A stretch of DNA of 64,000 nucleotides from Yersinia kristensenii (lineage in GTDB: Bacteria; Pseudomonadota; Gammaproteobacteria; Enterobacterales; Enterobacteriaceae), in assembly GCF_900460525.1 (NCBI RefSeq), contig NZ_UHIY01000001.1, positions 620,001-684,000 of the forward strand, given 5' to 3'. The notes under the pieces are model-generated. The model had not been told where the DNA came from and did not search any database. It saw only the letters and a list, made by a program, of their open reading frames with translations. Numbering within the stretch: position 1 is the first letter of the stretch; each line of letters begins with the position of its first letter. The position numbers and the translations under genes are program-made. Of the stretch, positions 19,626 through 28,962 are shown one piece after another.

Positions 19626-19650
19626 GGGCCTGCCATTGCAGGCCTTTTTC
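19626..19650 (+). terminator. Terminator downstream of ettA
   Basis: GGCCTGC (19627-19633) pairs with GCAGGCC (19638-19644), loop CATT, followed by TTTTT. It could serve ettA and the convergent LysR gene. Confidence 0.88.
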
Positions 19651-19669
19651 ATAGAAAAGCGCCCAACAT

Positions 19670-20578
19670 TCAAGATATTTCCAGCCCTTGCACATAATCC
19701 TCAAATACCGAGTGCCCAATAACTACATCTATAAAGCAACTGAGTGCCGGCGAGTTCAGCTTGCGACTCGGATACACCAAATACAGCTCATTTCCCTCAG
19801 CTTGCCACTGCGGCAAAACTTCAATCAACTGCCGGCTGGCAACCACTTCGCGGCTTAAAAATGCGGGCAATAGCGTAATTCCCCCGCCGCTCAGCGCACA
19901 TTCACGGGCATATAACAGATTATCAGTCACATGCAGCGCAGGAACCTGCCAGCGATAAAACTCGTCTTCACGGCGTAAAATCAGCGCTTGCCAGGCGCGA
20001 TGGGCAATGCAGCGGTGGGTATCGAGCTGGCGTGGATGCACTAAGGGCGGGTGTTGGGCCAGATAAGCCGGGGAAGCCAGCAGATAACGCGGCGCATATC
20101 CTAACCGCCGACCAATCAGTGACGAATCCTGCGGTTTGCCGGTGCGCAACGCCACATCAAAGCCCTCCTCGACCAAATCCACCATAGTATCCGACACTAA
20201 AACCTCCAGCAGCACATCGGGATATTGCCGCTGAAAATCCGTCGCCAACTGCGCCAACAACGTTGCTCCCAGCCCTGCGGGGGTCGAAATGCGCAAACGG
20301 CCACTGGGGTTATCCTTCAGCCGTTGCAGTGCCAAATCGGCGCGTTCGGCAGCTTGCAGCATCTCCTGGCAATGCACCAGATAGCGCTCACCGGCGAAAG
20401 TCAGATTCAGTTGTCGGGTAGTTCGGTTGAGTAAGCGGATCCCCAAACTCTGCTCTAACTGACTGATCCGCTGGCTAACGCTCGATTTAGGCAAACCCAC
20501 CATTTCAGCGGCGCGGGTGAAGCTGCCGCATTCGGCGACTCGGGCAAACAGCGCCATATCCTGTAGTTGTTTAAACAT
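19670..20578 (-). CDS. LysR-family transcriptional regulator
   Basis: 302 aa. The N-terminal winged helix (about 1-60) includes GSFTRAAEMVGLPKSSVSQRISQLEQSLGIRLLNRTTR; the C-terminal substrate-binding domain spans about 90-295. It is divergent from the alcohol dehydrogenase-like gene, the usual arrangement for a LysR regulator and its target, so that gene is the probable target. Its start codon lies in a 19-bp tandem duplication. Effector unknown. Confidence 0.9.
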   Translation of the reverse strand: MFKQLQDMALFARVAECGSFTRAAEMVGLPKSSVSQRISQLEQSLGIRLLNRTTRQLNLTFAGERYLVHCQEMLQAAERADLALQRLKDNPSGRLRISTPAGLGATLLAQLATDFQRQYPDVLLEVLVSDTMVDLVEEGFDVALRTGKPQDSSLIGRRLGYAPRYLLASPAYLAQHPPLVHPRQLDTHRCIAHRAWQALILRREDEFYRWQVPALHVTDNLLYARECALSGGGITLLPAFLSREVVASRQLIEVLPQWQAEGNELYLVYPSRKLNSPALSCFIDVVIGHSVFEDYVQGLEIS

Positions 20579-20621
20579 AATTGAGTTGTTTAAACATAAT
20601 TGAAGGGCTTAAACATGATTG
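20565..20621. repeat. Three 19-bp tandem units over the LysR start codon
   Basis: Two perfect copies of AGTTGTTTAAACATAATTG (20565-20583, 20584-20602) and a diverged third, AAGGGCTTAAACATGATTG (20603-20621). Each carries an ATG on the minus strand (ATGTTTAA). The real start is in the first unit. The second unit opens an out-of-frame 8-codon ORF that runs over the LysR start. Confidence 0.85.
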
Positions 20622-20723
20622 TTTATCTCAGACGAACACTGCGTTAGTGATTGTCCATCTTATCAGCTTGCTTAGAAAGGTCTAGACTCAGTGAATAGGC
20701 TAAACAGGAGCAGGAATATCACC

Positions 20724-21725
20724 ATGACAATTAAAGCTATCGCGGTAAACCCGCAACAACCCGCTGATTTTATTGAAATCACTTTGGATGCTCTCACCCC
20801 CGGCGCATTTGATTTGCTGGTTGAGGTCAAAGCCGCATCCATCAATCCGGTGGATACCAAGGTACATGGCGGCTTGAAAAAGAATGGTTTGCCACAGCCG
20901 CGCATTCTGGGCTGGGATGCCGCAGGTGTGGTAGTCAGTGTGGGGGAGAAAGTTAGCGGTTTCCGTGTCGGTGACGAAGTTTGGTATGCCGGTGATATCA
21001 CCCGCCCCGGCAGCAACGCCACTCAGCAGTTGGTCGACGCCCGCATTGCCGCCCATAAGCCGCGCTCATTGAATTGGGCACAGGCCGCAGCCCTGCCACT
21101 CACCGCCATTACCGCGTGGGAAGCGCTGTTCGAACACCTGAAAATTCAACACGCTAGCGCGGATCAAAGCCTGCTAATCATCGGCGGTGCCGGTGGCGTG
21201 GGCTCTCTGGCAATCCCGTTGGCGGCCTTACGCAGCCCAGTCAAAGTGATTGCGACCGCCTCACGCCCAGAGTCAGCCGCCTGGTGTCTTGAACGCGGTG
21301 CCGACCTGACTGTGGATTACCGTGACCTGAAAGCGCAGTTAGCAAAAGAAGGTATCGATAAAGTTGATTATATTCTTTGTCTGAATGATACCGATGGGCA
21401 CTGGCCCGCCATCAGTGAATTGATCGCCCCGCTGGGGCAAATCTGCACCATTGTGGAGAATGAAAAACCGCTGGATCAGAATCAATTGAAACTAAAAAGT
21501 GCCGCCCTGCATTGGGAGTTTATGTTTACCCGCAGCATGTTTTCGACGCCGGATATCGCCCAGCAAGGGGAAATTTTAAAACAGGTGAGCCAGTTAGTCG
21601 ATGAGGACAAACTGCAAGGCACACTGAGTGAAACACTGCATGGCCTGACAGTTGAGAATCTGAAAGCTGCCCATGCGCAAGTTGCGGGCGGGCATATGCA
21701 GGGCAAGATTGTGATTGCTTACTAA
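20724..21725 (+). CDS. Zinc-type alcohol dehydrogenase-like / quinone oxidoreductase (MDR family)
   Basis: 333 aa from ATG 20724, which has AGGAGCAGGA upstream; an earlier in-frame ATG at 20691 lacks a site. Medium-chain dehydrogenase fold: N-terminal GroES-like part (SINPVDTKVHGG, LGWDAAGVVVSVGEKV) and the nucleotide-binding motif LIIGGAGGVGSLAIPLA near residue 150. The classical zinc-ligand cysteines are not evident, so NADPH:quinone-type reduction of an enal or quinone is more likely than alcohol oxidation. Convergent with nadR (2 bp apart). Confidence 0.85.
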   Translation: MTIKAIAVNPQQPADFIEITLDALTPGAFDLLVEVKAASINPVDTKVHGGLKKNGLPQPRILGWDAAGVVVSVGEKVSGFRVGDEVWYAGDITRPGSNATQQLVDARIAAHKPRSLNWAQAAALPLTAITAWEALFEHLKIQHASADQSLLIIGGAGGVGSLAIPLAALRSPVKVIATASRPESAAWCLERGADLTVDYRDLKAQLAKEGIDKVDYILCLNDTDGHWPAISELIAPLGQICTIVENEKPLDQNQLKLKSAALHWEFMFTRSMFSTPDIAQQGEILKQVSQLVDEDKLQGTLSETLHGLTVENLKAAHAQVAGGHMQGKIVIAY

Positions 21726-21727
21726 GA

Positions 21728-23005
21728 TTATCCTTCCCGCGCTTCGGCCAATACTGAAGGGCGGGCCAATCTTTGCAAATCGGCGGCCAATAGCTGTTGC
21801 ACCAGTTCGACACAGCGCAGGAAGCGCGCATCATAGTCCGCCGATTCAACATGAACATATTCTATATTATTGCTGCGCAGCATCTGCTCGAGTAAGGTCT
21901 GGAAAGATTTGCGGTCACGGTCACTGCCCAAACTCCGCAAGCCATCCGCCACCCACGGCGTGTTGTTTTCCAGCAAAATCACCAGATCAAAGCGGTATTC
22001 ATCAATCAGCGCCTGGACAAAGGGGTGCTCCCGCCCTTCATATTTCTTACAAAATGCCTGCGTGGTGACAAAGTCGGTATCGATAAATGCCACTTTATTG
22101 GCATATTTCACCGCAAAATCAACATATTGCGCCTGACCCAGTGCAATTTTGTCATAATCGGAATATTGCAGCGCCATCTCATCGCCGCCCAAATGAGAGA
22201 AAACATAGTCACGGCCATATTCCCACGCACTGGTGGTATTGAAGATATTGGCTAACTTATTGACCAGAGTGGATTTTCCACTGGATTCGCCGCCCAATAT
22301 CGCCACGGTGCGCACGAAAAATGGCTTCACTTCAGTCGGGATATAATCCCAGTAGCGGAAAGGATCACGGCGGATCTGGCGGCCACTGATATTCATAAAG
22401 GAGCGCTGCGGATCAATCAGAATAGTTTCAATGCCAAACTGCTCATTATAATGCGGCGCATCCTGGCTTTCGCTGGAGTAGATGAAGTTCGGGACGATGC
22501 CTTTCTCATTCATGAACTTTTTGACGCCATGGCTCCAGACATCCCAGCCATGGGGATAAGGTTCAATGCCATGCTCATCAAATGAATGAATATGAATATT
22601 TTTCTGATATTTAAAAGTTTGTAATAACCAGCGCAAGCGGTCGCTGACTGTTGGCTGCTGCGACATAGAACTGTTCTCGAACAATTCGCGATCACGGGGC
22701 TCATCAAAGCAGAGAATGATATGCAGCTCATCAACCTGGCTACAAGCACGCTGAATGAGATAGATATGGCCAGTATGCAGGGGGTAAAATTTACCAAACA
22801 CCACACCGACTTTTTTCTCACGGCGCGGAAACTCCAGCTCAAGGTAGCGGTGTAGGGCTTCTAGCTTTTGTGCACTGGGGCTTTTGATTTTGTCATTGAG
22901 TAGCTGGCTTAAATAACCTTTGGTCATGCCGCTGGCATCAGCCACCTGCTGTAAAGTACAGCCTTTTTGCTTAATTGCTGTTTTGAGATAGTCGAATTGC
23001 AGCAT
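21728..23005 (-). CDS. nadR: NadR: NAD biosynthesis repressor / NMN adenylyltransferase / ribosylnicotinamide kinase
   Basis: 425 aa trifunctional protein. The N-terminal helix-turn-helix (about 1-60: CTLQQVADASGMTKGYLSQLL) represses NAD genes. The NMN adenylyltransferase domain (about 63-230) has the HxGH motif in GKFYPLHTGHIYLI. The ribosylnicotinamide kinase domain (about 230-420) has Walker A GGESSGKSTLVNKLA. The start has GGAGGCGG directly upstream. It is downstream of radA, as in E. coli. Confidence 0.97.
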   Translation of the reverse strand: MLQFDYLKTAIKQKGCTLQQVADASGMTKGYLSQLLNDKIKSPSAQKLEALHRYLELEFPRREKKVGVVFGKFYPLHTGHIYLIQRACSQVDELHIILCFDEPRDRELFENSSMSQQPTVSDRLRWLLQTFKYQKNIHIHSFDEHGIEPYPHGWDVWSHGVKKFMNEKGIVPNFIYSSESQDAPHYNEQFGIETILIDPQRSFMNISGRQIRRDPFRYWDYIPTEVKPFFVRTVAILGGESSGKSTLVNKLANIFNTTSAWEYGRDYVFSHLGGDEMALQYSDYDKIALGQAQYVDFAVKYANKVAFIDTDFVTTQAFCKKYEGREHPFVQALIDEYRFDLVILLENNTPWVADGLRSLGSDRDRKSFQTLLEQMLRSNNIEYVHVESADYDARFLRCVELVQQLLAADLQRLARPSVLAEAREG

Positions 23006-23078
23006 ACCGCCTCCTTGTTTAGCGCACTAAACAAAAATAACACAGTATGCTGCGCGATGAACATGACTAAATGAGGCG

Positions 23079-24461
23079 CTATAAATCTTCCAACACCGCC
23101 AGCGCGTCCGCCAGTTTTTTCACCCCAAAAACCTGCATATTGGGCAGCGGTTTCTTTGGCATATTGGCATAAGGCACGATAGCGCGTTTAAACCCGTGCT
23201 TGGCGGCCTCGGAAATACGTTCCTGACCACTGGGCACCGGGCGAATTTCACCGGCCAGCCCGACCTCACCAAATACCACTAAGTCCTGCGGCAGGGGGCG
23301 GTCACGCAAACTGGAGACCAGCGACATCAGCAAGGCCAGATCGGCACTGGTTTCTGTCACTTTAACACCGCCGACCACATTGACGAACACGTCTTGGTCT
23401 GACATCTGCAAACCGCCATGGCGGTGTAACACGGCCAACAAGATTGCCAGCCGGTTTTGTTCCAACCCGACCGCCACCCGGCGCGGGTTCGACATCATCG
23501 AGTGATCCACCAGCGCCTGAATCTCTACCAATAATGGGCGCGTCCCTTCCCATACCACCATCACGGAACTGCCCGACGTCACTTCATCCCCCCGACTCAG
23601 GAAGATCGCCGACGGGTTACTGACCTCACGCAGACCTTGCTCGGTCATGGCGAATACACCCAATTCATTGACCGCACCAAAGCGGTTTTTGTGACTACGC
23701 AAAGTGCGAAAACGTGAGTCGCCGTCGCCATCGAGCATCACCGAGCAGTCAATGCAGTGCTCCAAAACTTTCGGCCCCGCCAGCGAACCGTCTTTGGTCA
23801 CGTGGCCCACCATCACAATGGCGACACCGCGGGTTTTGGCAAAACGGGTAAGATAAGCGGCGGTTTCACGCACTTGCGCCACACTGCCCGGCGATGATTG
23901 GATATCCGCCATATGCATCACCTGGATGGAGTCGATCACCATCAGGCGGGGCTGTTCTTGTTCGGCAATCAGGCAAATCTGTTCAATGCTGGTTTCAGAC
24001 AGCATATTCAGGCCAGCAGTGGGTAACCCCAGACGATGCGCGCGCATTGCCACCTGTTGCAGTGACTCTTCGCCCGTCACATACAGGGTTTTCATGTTTT
24101 CAGACAATTTACACATTGTTTGCAGCAACAGGGTACTTTTCCCCGCACCGGGGTTCCCGCCAATCAGAATGGCACTGCCGGGCACCACTCCGCCACCCAG
24201 CACCCGATCAAACTCAAGAAAACCGGTTGAGAAGCGCGGTAATTCGTCCAAACTGATATCAGATAATTTCTGAACCCGACTGACTCCCGCATCACCGGCA
24301 TAGCCGCCAAAACGTTCATTGCGAGTCGAGGAGGTTGCCGCCGCCAGCCGAATCTCGGTAATAGTATTCCAGGCATTACAAGCGCTGCATTGCCCCTGCC
24401 AGCGCGGGTAATCAGCCCCACATTCATTACAGACGAATGCCCGTTTTGGTGCTTTAGCCAC
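23079..24461 (-). CDS. radA: DNA repair protein RadA
   Basis: 460 aa RecA-like ATPase promoting branch migration in recombination. The N-terminal zinc finger is CNECGADYPRWQGQCSAC; Walker A is GGNPGAGKSTLLLQ; the RadA-specific KNRFG motif is present; the C-terminal Lon-protease-like domain begins about residue 290. It starts with GTG at 24461, preceded by GAGGTGAG. A repeat lies between serB and this gene. Confidence 0.97.
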   Translation of the reverse strand: MAKAPKRAFVCNECGADYPRWQGQCSACNAWNTITEIRLAAATSSTRNERFGGYAGDAGVSRVQKLSDISLDELPRFSTGFLEFDRVLGGGVVPGSAILIGGNPGAGKSTLLLQTMCKLSENMKTLYVTGEESLQQVAMRAHRLGLPTAGLNMLSETSIEQICLIAEQEQPRLMVIDSIQVMHMADIQSSPGSVAQVRETAAYLTRFAKTRGVAIVMVGHVTKDGSLAGPKVLEHCIDCSVMLDGDGDSRFRTLRSHKNRFGAVNELGVFAMTEQGLREVSNPSAIFLSRGDEVTSGSSVMVVWEGTRPLLVEIQALVDHSMMSNPRRVAVGLEQNRLAILLAVLHRHGGLQMSDQDVFVNVVGGVKVTETSADLALLMSLVSSLRDRPLPQDLVVFGEVGLAGEIRPVPSGQERISEAAKHGFKRAIVPYANMPKKPLPNMQVFGVKKLADALAVLEDL

Positions 24462-24489
24462 GTCTCACCTCAATTTAACAATAAACACC

Positions 24490-24608
24490 CCCAAAGACAT
24501 CGGTACTACAGTTAGGCAGCAAGCGAACTTATCCCGATAAGCTTACTCTAGTAAGTGATTCGGGTAAGCAAGTGCCGCTAACAACGCTGTAGTGCCAAGG
24601 ACGAAGGA
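24490..24608. repeat. YPAL-like palindromic intergenic repeat
   Basis: Copy with the core GATAAGCTTACTCTAGTAAGTGATTCGGGTAAGC and right end GCTGTAGTGCCAAGGACGAAGG. The ends are inversely complementary (CGGTACTACAG / CTGTAGTGCC). The right end lies 2 bp before the serB stop codon. Confidence 0.8.
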
Positions 24609-24610
24609 GA

Positions 24611-25588
24611 TTAGCGTTCTTCGTGTTTCAGACTGCCGGTCAGGATACACAGCACACTCAGCAAATCGCCGTGGCGGATAGCCACTTTTGCTTTGGCGTA
24701 AACCTTTGGTTTAGCATGAAAAGCCAGCCCCAGACCAGCAGCTTGCATCATTTTTAAGTCGTTGGCACCATCGCCAATCGCCACGGTTTGCGCCACCGGG
24801 ATATTCAATTTTTCGGCCAGTTTAAGCAGAATATCAGCTTTGTATTGTGCGTCGACAATCGGCCCCAACACTTTTCCGGTCAGTTTGCCGTCTTTAATTT
24901 CAAGCTCATTGGCGGCGACTTCAACCAGCCGCAGTTTGTCGCGCAGGTATTCGGCATAATAGGTAAAACCGCCGGAAGCAATCGCCACATGCCAATCCAG
25001 CGCCTGAAGCTTGCGCACTAAGCTGGTCAGCCCCGGCATCAATGGCAATTCGTCACGTACCTGTTTGAGAATATTCGCATCCGCCCCTTTCAGGGCTGCT
25101 ACCCGCTGGCGCAAACTGGCGGAGAAATCCAGCTCGCCTTGCATCGCGCGCTCAGTGACCGCCGCCACTTCTTCACCGACACCGGCTAGTTTGGCAATCT
25201 CATCAATACACTCAATTTGGATGGCAGTGGAATCCATGTCCATGACTAACAGGCCAGGGGTGCGCAAATGCGGGATCGCACCCAATGGGGCCACATCCAG
25301 CCCGCTTTCATCAGCCAGCGTTTTAATTCGCGGGGTCAAACTGCCCGCCAGGCGGATAACTTGATAATCTTCCACACACCAGGCAGAGACAATCACCATT
25401 GCCGCGCCCAGTTGGCGCTGGAAATCAGTAATGCGCTTTTTATCCAGTTTTCTGCCGTACAACAGCCAACCTGTATGACCAGCACGATAATCCAGCGGCA
25501 TAACTTCGTCGCCACTGAGTGAAAGTGGCAGACCCGGCCATTGATAGATCTCTGCGGGAAGATCGCAATAGGTCAGACTATTAGACAT
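24611..25588 (-). CDS. serB: Phosphoserine phosphatase SerB
   Basis: 325 aa, last step of serine synthesis. HAD superfamily: nucleophile motif DMDSTAIQIECIDEIA, motif II IASGGFTYYAEYL, motif IV AIGDGANDLKMM. An N-terminal ACT-like region (about 1-95) precedes the catalytic domain. AGGAGCC precedes the start. Located upstream of radA on the same strand, as in E. coli; divergent from smp (110 bp). Confidence 0.97.
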   Translation of the reverse strand: MSNSLTYCDLPAEIYQWPGLPLSLSGDEVMPLDYRAGHTGWLLYGRKLDKKRITDFQRQLGAAMVIVSAWCVEDYQVIRLAGSLTPRIKTLADESGLDVAPLGAIPHLRTPGLLVMDMDSTAIQIECIDEIAKLAGVGEEVAAVTERAMQGELDFSASLRQRVAALKGADANILKQVRDELPLMPGLTSLVRKLQALDWHVAIASGGFTYYAEYLRDKLRLVEVAANELEIKDGKLTGKVLGPIVDAQYKADILLKLAEKLNIPVAQTVAIGDGANDLKMMQAAGLGLAFHAKPKVYAKAKVAIRHGDLLSVLCILTGSLKHEER

Positions 25589-25698
25589 GAATGGCTCCTG
25601 TAAAAACGGGGTAAAGGCAAGACAAAAGGACGCATCAAGCTATCCTATCGCCCTTGCTTCTGGCAACATAAAGTCATCAAATACGGCAAGGAACCTGC

Positions 25699-26376
25699 AT
25701 GGCCAAGGCTAAATTAAAATTCCGATTGCACCGCACCGCCATTGTGTTGATTTGCCTGGCATTATTGGTTTTGCTTATGCAAGGTGCATCCTATTTCAGC
25801 CTCAGTCATCAACTCGCCCGCTCGGAGCAGGTTGAAGAACTGGCAAAAACGCTGGCAAAACAAGTCACTTTCAGTCTGTCACCCCTGATGGATACCAGCG
25901 ATGATGATATTGATAGCCAGAAAGTTGATGCAATTCTGCAGCAATTGACTCAGTCAAGCCGCATATTGGATGCCAGTGTATATCAGATTGACGGTACGTT
26001 GGTTGCCAGCGCGGGAGAGAATGTCAAAGTTCGTGATAGGTTGGCTTTGGATGGGAAGCGCCCGGGCAGTTATTTCAATCACCAGATTGTGGAATTGATC
26101 CCCGGCAAAAGCGGGCCAACGGGGTTTCTGCGCATGACACTCGATACCCACGTACTCGCCACAGAATCCAAGCAAGTCGATAATACCACCAATTTACTGC
26201 GGCTGATGATACTGGTGGCGCTGGCTGTTGGCATTATTCTGGCTCGCACCTTGCTGCAAGGCCGCCGTAGCCGCTGGCAACAATCACCTTATCTGTTGAC
26301 CGCCAATACGCCAGTCAAAGAGGATGAAAATGAAGAGGAAACGGCAGAGTCAGACAAGAAACCGGATGATAAGTAA
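25699..26376 (+). CDS. smp: Smp (YtjB) family inner-membrane protein
   Basis: 225 aa. The N-terminal helix is about 13-33 (AIVLICLALLVLLMQGASYF) and a second helix about 168-188 (LLRLMILVALAVGIILART), enclosing a periplasmic domain; the C-terminal tail is acidic. Function is not firmly known; the E. coli homologue sits next to serB, divergent, as here. AAGGAA precedes the ATG. Confidence 0.9.
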   Translation: MAKAKLKFRLHRTAIVLICLALLVLLMQGASYFSLSHQLARSEQVEELAKTLAKQVTFSLSPLMDTSDDDIDSQKVDAILQQLTQSSRILDASVYQIDGTLVASAGENVKVRDRLALDGKRPGSYFNHQIVELIPGKSGPTGFLRMTLDTHVLATESKQVDNTTNLLRLMILVALAVGIILARTLLQGRRSRWQQSPYLLTANTPVKEDENEEETAESDKKPDDK

Positions 26377-26382
26377 TAATGA

Positions 26383-26560
26383 GTGATTCGGGTAAACGAG
26401 AGCTGCCAACAAAGCTGCGGCAGCAAGGGCGCAGGGAATACCCAAAGCCATTGGTATTGCAGCAAGGCGGCAAATGAGTGAGGCCCGATGAGCTGACTCA
26501 GGTCAGTGATTCGGGTAAGCGAGAGCTGCCAACAAAGCTGCGGCAGCAAGGGCGCAGGGA
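26383..26560. repeat. YPAL-like palindromic intergenic repeat (partial plus full copy)
   Basis: A partial copy (26383-26438) and a full copy (about 26440-26560), both ending GCTGCGGCAGCAAGGGCGCAGGG. They share GTGATTCGGGTAA and GAGAGCTGCCAACAAAGCTGC exactly, so this is a recent or gene-converted tandem duplication. It fills the gap between convergent smp and yjjJ, the right end 1-2 bp before the yjjJ stop. Confidence 0.82.
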
Positions 26561-26561
26561 A

Positions 26562-27905
26562 TTAGGCCATGCGCCCAATGAGAGGGGCCAGTAAAAGCAG
26601 TTTTTCCTGCATCTGACCGGCTATAGCTTTAAACCCCACACTGATATTTGGGTGACGACTCACGGCTTGCCAGAATTGCCCCGCCAGTTGTTGTGCCCGC
26701 ACCCAATGTTCACGGCTGACATCCGCCGATAACGTAATATCAGGCGCTGCTTTCCGCATATTTCCCGTGCCTGATGGAGCAAACGCCATTGGCAACATGT
26801 CATAAATAGGGGCGAGTGATAAAGGCCGGTTTTCGGGATGCAAGAATGATAGATTTCCATGATGCATATCGGTATTCGCAATCAATACCCCGAAAGCCCA
26901 AATCAAACGTACTTGTTCCAGTTCAGCCTGGCTCAGCAACCCTTTTGCAGCCAGTTCACGACATACTTTGGGCCAACTGGCAACTGGCATGCCGATAAAT
27001 TCAGCGTTCACGGCTTCTAAAGACACCATACCAATACGGCCCCGCTGGCCTTGTCGGTCAAAGCGTTCAATTTCCAGGAAAGTTTGCTTATCCTCATGTT
27101 GCAAGACATGGCTGAAAGCTGCTGAATAACCCGCATCCTTTAATGTATTCAGCGCCAAAGACTCGGCAATGAGTAAATCCGCCCAGCGCCGTGCATTTGG
27201 GTTATCCTGCACAGCGGTAAATTTAACAATGACATATGATGGGGGCTTCCCCTTATATCCGGCATAACAGGTAAATTTCGGTTGCTCTCCACCTGCCGAT
27301 GAACCCACCAGTTCACCAGCCAGCGCCATCAGGGATAATTGATTATAGCGTTGTGGCTTATCTGATGGGTGAATGGGAATAGCATTAGGCTTATCCAACC
27401 ACTGCTGATAACTTCCCTGCCCTATAAGAATGTTGCCATTTACATCATCCGCCATACGGGATAAGGCAATCAGAATATGATCTTCATTCCATCCACGAAT
27501 ATCTTTATCAAGTTGTAATAACTCAGCAGCAGACTTCCCCCAAATCCGGCCAAGAAACCCCTGCGGCCGCATATCCGCCAAGTACCAAGGGAGGCTGTCG
27601 AATAGCTGCCATGTATCGTCATCCACTTGATGTACACAACACATTTCAGCCGGATATATAGGATATAAATTGGCAAAATGGTGGGCATTGCCGTCAAGAT
27701 CAATTCTGTAGAGCGGAAATTCACCCACATCAGCAACCAAGCGAAGTAAAGCATAGCGGGTAGACTTTCCTTTCCCGATCTTTATTACCCGGTCTTTCAA
27801 CCTATTTAATTGACGAGAAATCGTTGGTTGGCTGGTCGCCATTGCCTGTGCCAAGGAGCTTGCCGTCGTTGGACCTTGTCGTAATAACATTTCCAGAGAA
27901 AGCAT
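26562..27905 (-). CDS. yjjJ: HipA-like kinase with N-terminal DNA-binding domain (YjjJ)
   Basis: 447 aa from ATG 27905 (MLSLEMLLRQG), near the E. coli YjjJ length (443). The N-terminal winged helix (about 1-60: TASSLAQAMATSQPTISRQLNRL) is fused to a HipA-type Ser/Thr kinase. The P-loop-like GSSAGGEQPKF, catalytic IANTDMHHGNLSF (NxDxHxxN) and metal site PIYDMLPM are all intact. A 478-aa reading from 27998 is possible but its extra residues come from the 12-bp repeats. HipA-family kinases act as persistence toxins; no separate hipB-like antitoxin is adjacent, so the fused DNA-binding domain may supply autoregulation. It sits between smp and deoD, as in E. coli. Confidence 0.9.
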   Translation of the reverse strand: MLSLEMLLRQGPTTASSLAQAMATSQPTISRQLNRLKDRVIKIGKGKSTRYALLRLVADVGEFPLYRIDLDGNAHHFANLYPIYPAEMCCVHQVDDDTWQLFDSLPWYLADMRPQGFLGRIWGKSAAELLQLDKDIRGWNEDHILIALSRMADDVNGNILIGQGSYQQWLDKPNAIPIHPSDKPQRYNQLSLMALAGELVGSSAGGEQPKFTCYAGYKGKPPSYVIVKFTAVQDNPNARRWADLLIAESLALNTLKDAGYSAAFSHVLQHEDKQTFLEIERFDRQGQRGRIGMVSLEAVNAEFIGMPVASWPKVCRELAAKGLLSQAELEQVRLIWAFGVLIANTDMHHGNLSFLHPENRPLSLAPIYDMLPMAFAPSGTGNMRKAAPDITLSADVSREHWVRAQQLAGQFWQAVSRHPNISVGFKAIAGQMQEKLLLLAPLIGRMA

Positions 27906-27906
27906 T

Positions 27907-27949
27907 TGAATAGATCCGTGAATAGAATAGTGAATAGAATAATGAATAG
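27907..27949. repeat. 12-bp iterations abutting the yjjJ start
   Basis: TGAATAG recurs exactly every 12 bp at 27907, 27919, 27931 and 27943 (CTATTCA on the minus strand), with a fifth copy out of phase at 28008. The block ends 1 bp before the chosen yjjJ ATG and covers its ribosome-binding region. If the upstream ATG (27998) were used, the repeats would encode a period-4 peptide (YSIHYSIHGSIQ). Confidence 0.85.
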
Positions 27950-28041
27950 ATATATAGCGATAATAACCTGATATGTAAAGCTGATTTATAAAATACAAGC
28001 AGATTAGTGAATAGAAATATGGGGATAAAATAAAATTGAGA

Positions 28042-28072
28042 ACAGAGCCGTAACACCGTGATACGGCTCTGT
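28042..28072 (-). terminator. Terminator at the end of the deo operon
   Basis: ACAGAGCCGTA (28042-28052) pairs perfectly with TACGGCTCTGT (28062-28072). On the minus strand a T-rich stretch follows. It lies just beyond the deoD stop. Confidence 0.8.
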
Positions 28073-28087
28073 AAAATAGGGTTAATA

Positions 28088-28807
28088 TTACTCTTGGTCG
28101 CCCAGCAAAACAGATTCCAATGCAATCTCAATCATGTCATTGAAAGTGGTCTGGCGCTCAGCGGCAGTGGTTTGCTCACCGGTGCGGATATGGTCAGACA
28201 CGGTGCAGATAGTCAGAGCTTTCGCGCCAAATTCAGCCGCAACACCATAGATACCCGCCGCTTCCATTTCTACACCCAGAATGCCGTATTTCTCCATAAC
28301 ATCAAACATTTGTGGATCTGGTGTGTAGAACAAGTCAGCGGAGAAGATGTTACCCACGCGAACATTTACGCCTTTTGCTTTAGCGGCATCCACGGCATTG
28401 CGTGTCATTTCGAAATCTGCAATCGCTGCATAATCGTGGTCTTTAAAGCGCATACGATTCACTTTGGAATCAGTACAAGCGCCCATACCAATAACCACAT
28501 CACGCAGTTTAACGTCAGCACGAACCGCACCGCATGAACCCACACGGATGATTTTCTTCACGCCGAAATCAGTGATCAGTTCTTTCGCGTAAATGGAGCA
28601 AGACGGGATACCCATGCCGTGGCCCATCACTGAGATTTTGCGCCCTTTATAGGTGCCGGTGAAACCCAACATGCCACGCACATTGTTCACTTCGCGCACA
28701 TCTTTCAGGAAGGTTTCTGCGATAAACTTCGCACGCAGTGGATCCCCTGGCATCAGTACAACGTCAGCGAAATCACCCATTTCAGCATTAATATGTGGCG
28801 TTGCCAT
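28088..28807 (-). CDS. deoD: Purine nucleoside phosphorylase DeoD
   Basis: 239 aa from ATG 28807 ([25 protein letters not shown]), preceded by AAGGAAAGTGATT. Hexameric phosphorylase of purine (deoxy)nucleosides. Phosphate-binding GDPLRAKFI and VGSCGAV, and the purine site [15 protein letters not shown] followed by SDHIRTGE. Last gene of deoCABD, with a 155-bp gap after deoB that shows no extra gene. Confidence 0.98.
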   Translation of the reverse strand: MATPHINAEMGDFADVVLMPGDPLRAKFIAETFLKDVREVNNVRGMLGFTGTYKGRKISVMGHGMGIPSCSIYAKELITDFGVKKIIRVGSCGAVRADVKLRDVVIGMGACTDSKVNRMRFKDHDYAAIADFEMTRNAVDAAKAKGVNVRVGNIFSADLFYTPDPQMFDVMEKYGILGVEMEAAGIYGVAAEFGAKALTICTVSDHIRTGEQTTAAERQTTFNDMIEIALESVLLGDQE

Positions 28808-28962
28808 AATCACTTTCCTTAAAAATCAGAGAATTAAATTTGTATTACCAAACTGTCTTTAGGTCTGAGCTACTTTGCACAGTTCAGAGAAAATCAGCCA
28901 TCACCAGCGTAGATGAGCACAGACCGTTTGGACACGGCCAGCGCTCAGCTTAGCTGAATGAC

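Noticed and set aside
28058..28537. 159-aa plus-strand ORF
   Set aside because: Antisense to deoD and starting inside the deo terminator.
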